NCBI GenBank assembly: GCA_032718865.1
Contig: JALUTQ010000001.1
Coordinates: 558,001-622,000 of the forward strand
Length of the DNA stretch: 64,000 nt
DNA from: Tilletia caries
Lineage: Eukaryota > Basidiomycota > Exobasidiomycetes > Tilletiales > Tilletiaceae
Direction of reading: 5' to 3'
Both the position numbers and the translations under genes were made by a program. Positions 63,381-64,000 of this stretch are shown piece by piece. The notes under the pieces are model-generated. The model had not been told where the DNA came from. It saw only the letters and a program-made list of their open reading frames with translations, and did not search any database. Within the stretch, counting starts at the first letter, position 1; the number at the start of each line of letters is the position of its first letter.

Positions 63381-64000
63381 TTATGGATCGTCCACTTTGC
63401 GCAGTCGGGCGATCATGTCCTGGCTGGCCTGATTGCCAGCTAGCAGATTGCGCATCGCGAAGACGGCGTGTTCTCGGATGTCTGGGTGGATGAGAAAGCA
63501 ACCGGATTGCCGTCAATAAGCTTAGAGCATGATCGTAACCGCCAGAAGACGTGGAATAACTCACAAGGATTGAGCTCGTCCAGCTGCGTCAACCCAAGTA
63601 CGACATACAGACCGCCCATTGCCCTCACGTAGTCTTGCACATCTCTGACTCCCGCCTTATCAGCGTTGCTCGCACCACGAGCCTCGACAAAGGATACGAT
63701 GCCCACGAATCGGACGAGTTCGCGCTTGAGGTAGGCGAAAGCTATCTTCCCTGGCCCACCTGCGTTCTCGAGCTGGGAGGCTGCAGCTGCACTGGATTGA
63801 GCGAGGAGAGAGGAGGTGCCTGTGTGGGAGAGGACATGACCTTCTGGTGCTTCCGTGGGTATTGTCGAAGATGGTGCAGCATTCTGTGGATTGGAATTCT
63901 TGAAGGGTGACTCTGCAGGGAATACAGCCGCGGCTTCGCGCAGCAGTGCTGTTGGGAGATGAATGGAGATCCATGAGTCAGTCAGAAACCTTGAAGACCA
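63381..64000 (-). CDS. Ataxin-10 homolog, C-terminal part (runs off the window end)
   Basis: Two minus-strand exons (63381-63481 and 63566 upward) are joined across an 84-nt intron. They give AFAYLKRELVRFVGIVSF, VRDVQDYVRAMGGLYVVLGL, TQLDELNPYIREHAVFAMRN and LLAGNQASQ, ending RKVDDP at the stop at 63381. The Y-x-K-R-x-L-V-R, GG-x-x-V-V-L and NPYIREHA.F..RNLL blocks are those of the C-terminal armadillo domain of ataxin-10/Ctr86 proteins. A Ser/Pro-rich insert lies upstream (about 63.80-63.93 kb). The sequence near 63.95-64.0 kb could be coding or a 41-nt intron; the start lies outside. No damage seen. Confidence 0.8.

Overview
This window is nuclear DNA of a filamentous or dimorphic fungus, most likely a basidiomycete. 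Many 45-140 nt introns have GTRNGT donors and CAG or TAG acceptors. Recognisable host genes are fungal: an MSB1/Mug8-type morphogenesis protein, an ataxin-10 homolog, and pieces of FAS2, malate synthase, SIN3 and VMS1. The mobile elements are types common in Basidiomycota (tnp2/Plavaka-like, MULE, pogo, chromovirus). I cannot name the species. Nothing is viral in the infectious sense and no rRNA, CRISPR or convincing tRNA gene was seen. All identifications come from reading translations by eye; no database search was run.

Layout. 0-27 kb is a nested transposon graveyard: a MULE fragment; a hAT-type foldback element; two near-identical, oppositely oriented Ty3/gypsy 3' ends (2.28-4.83 and 14.48-17.07 kb), each with an extra ORF, a polypurine tract and an LTR; two decayed relatives of that ORF; a chromodomain; a copia fragment; a truncated MULE; a frameshifted pogo transposase abutting another MULE; and several short non-autonomous hAT elements with 8-bp target duplications, two of them inside genes. 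28.1-30.2 kb is an apparently intact membrane RING protein gene.

30.4-45.2 kb is the most interesting block. Two inverted 35-bp ends, each followed inward by the same family of short repeats, lie 14.8 kb apart. They enclose a MULE transposase gene (35.4-40.4 kb) that is open through 15 predicted exons and carries a SWIM finger and a C-terminal Ulp1-type protease. Around it lie fragments of unrelated host genes (SLC25A39/40-type carrier, VMS1, SIN3 PAH domain) in both orientations. This is compatible with a giant gene-fragment-carrying (Pack-MULE-like) element, but no target-site duplication was found.

45.2-58 kb holds an unidentified 485-aa ORF, a probable separase fragment, a 5'-truncated tnp2 transposase, and FAS2 and malate synthase pseudogenes with frameshifts, nonsense codons, a damaged splice donor, an internal deletion and a hAT insertion. 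59.2-64 kb returns to ordinary sequence: an intact four-exon MSB1-family gene and, on the other strand, the 3' part of an ataxin-10 homolog. Most recognisable nonsense codons in the dead genes are explicable as C:G-to-T:A transitions.
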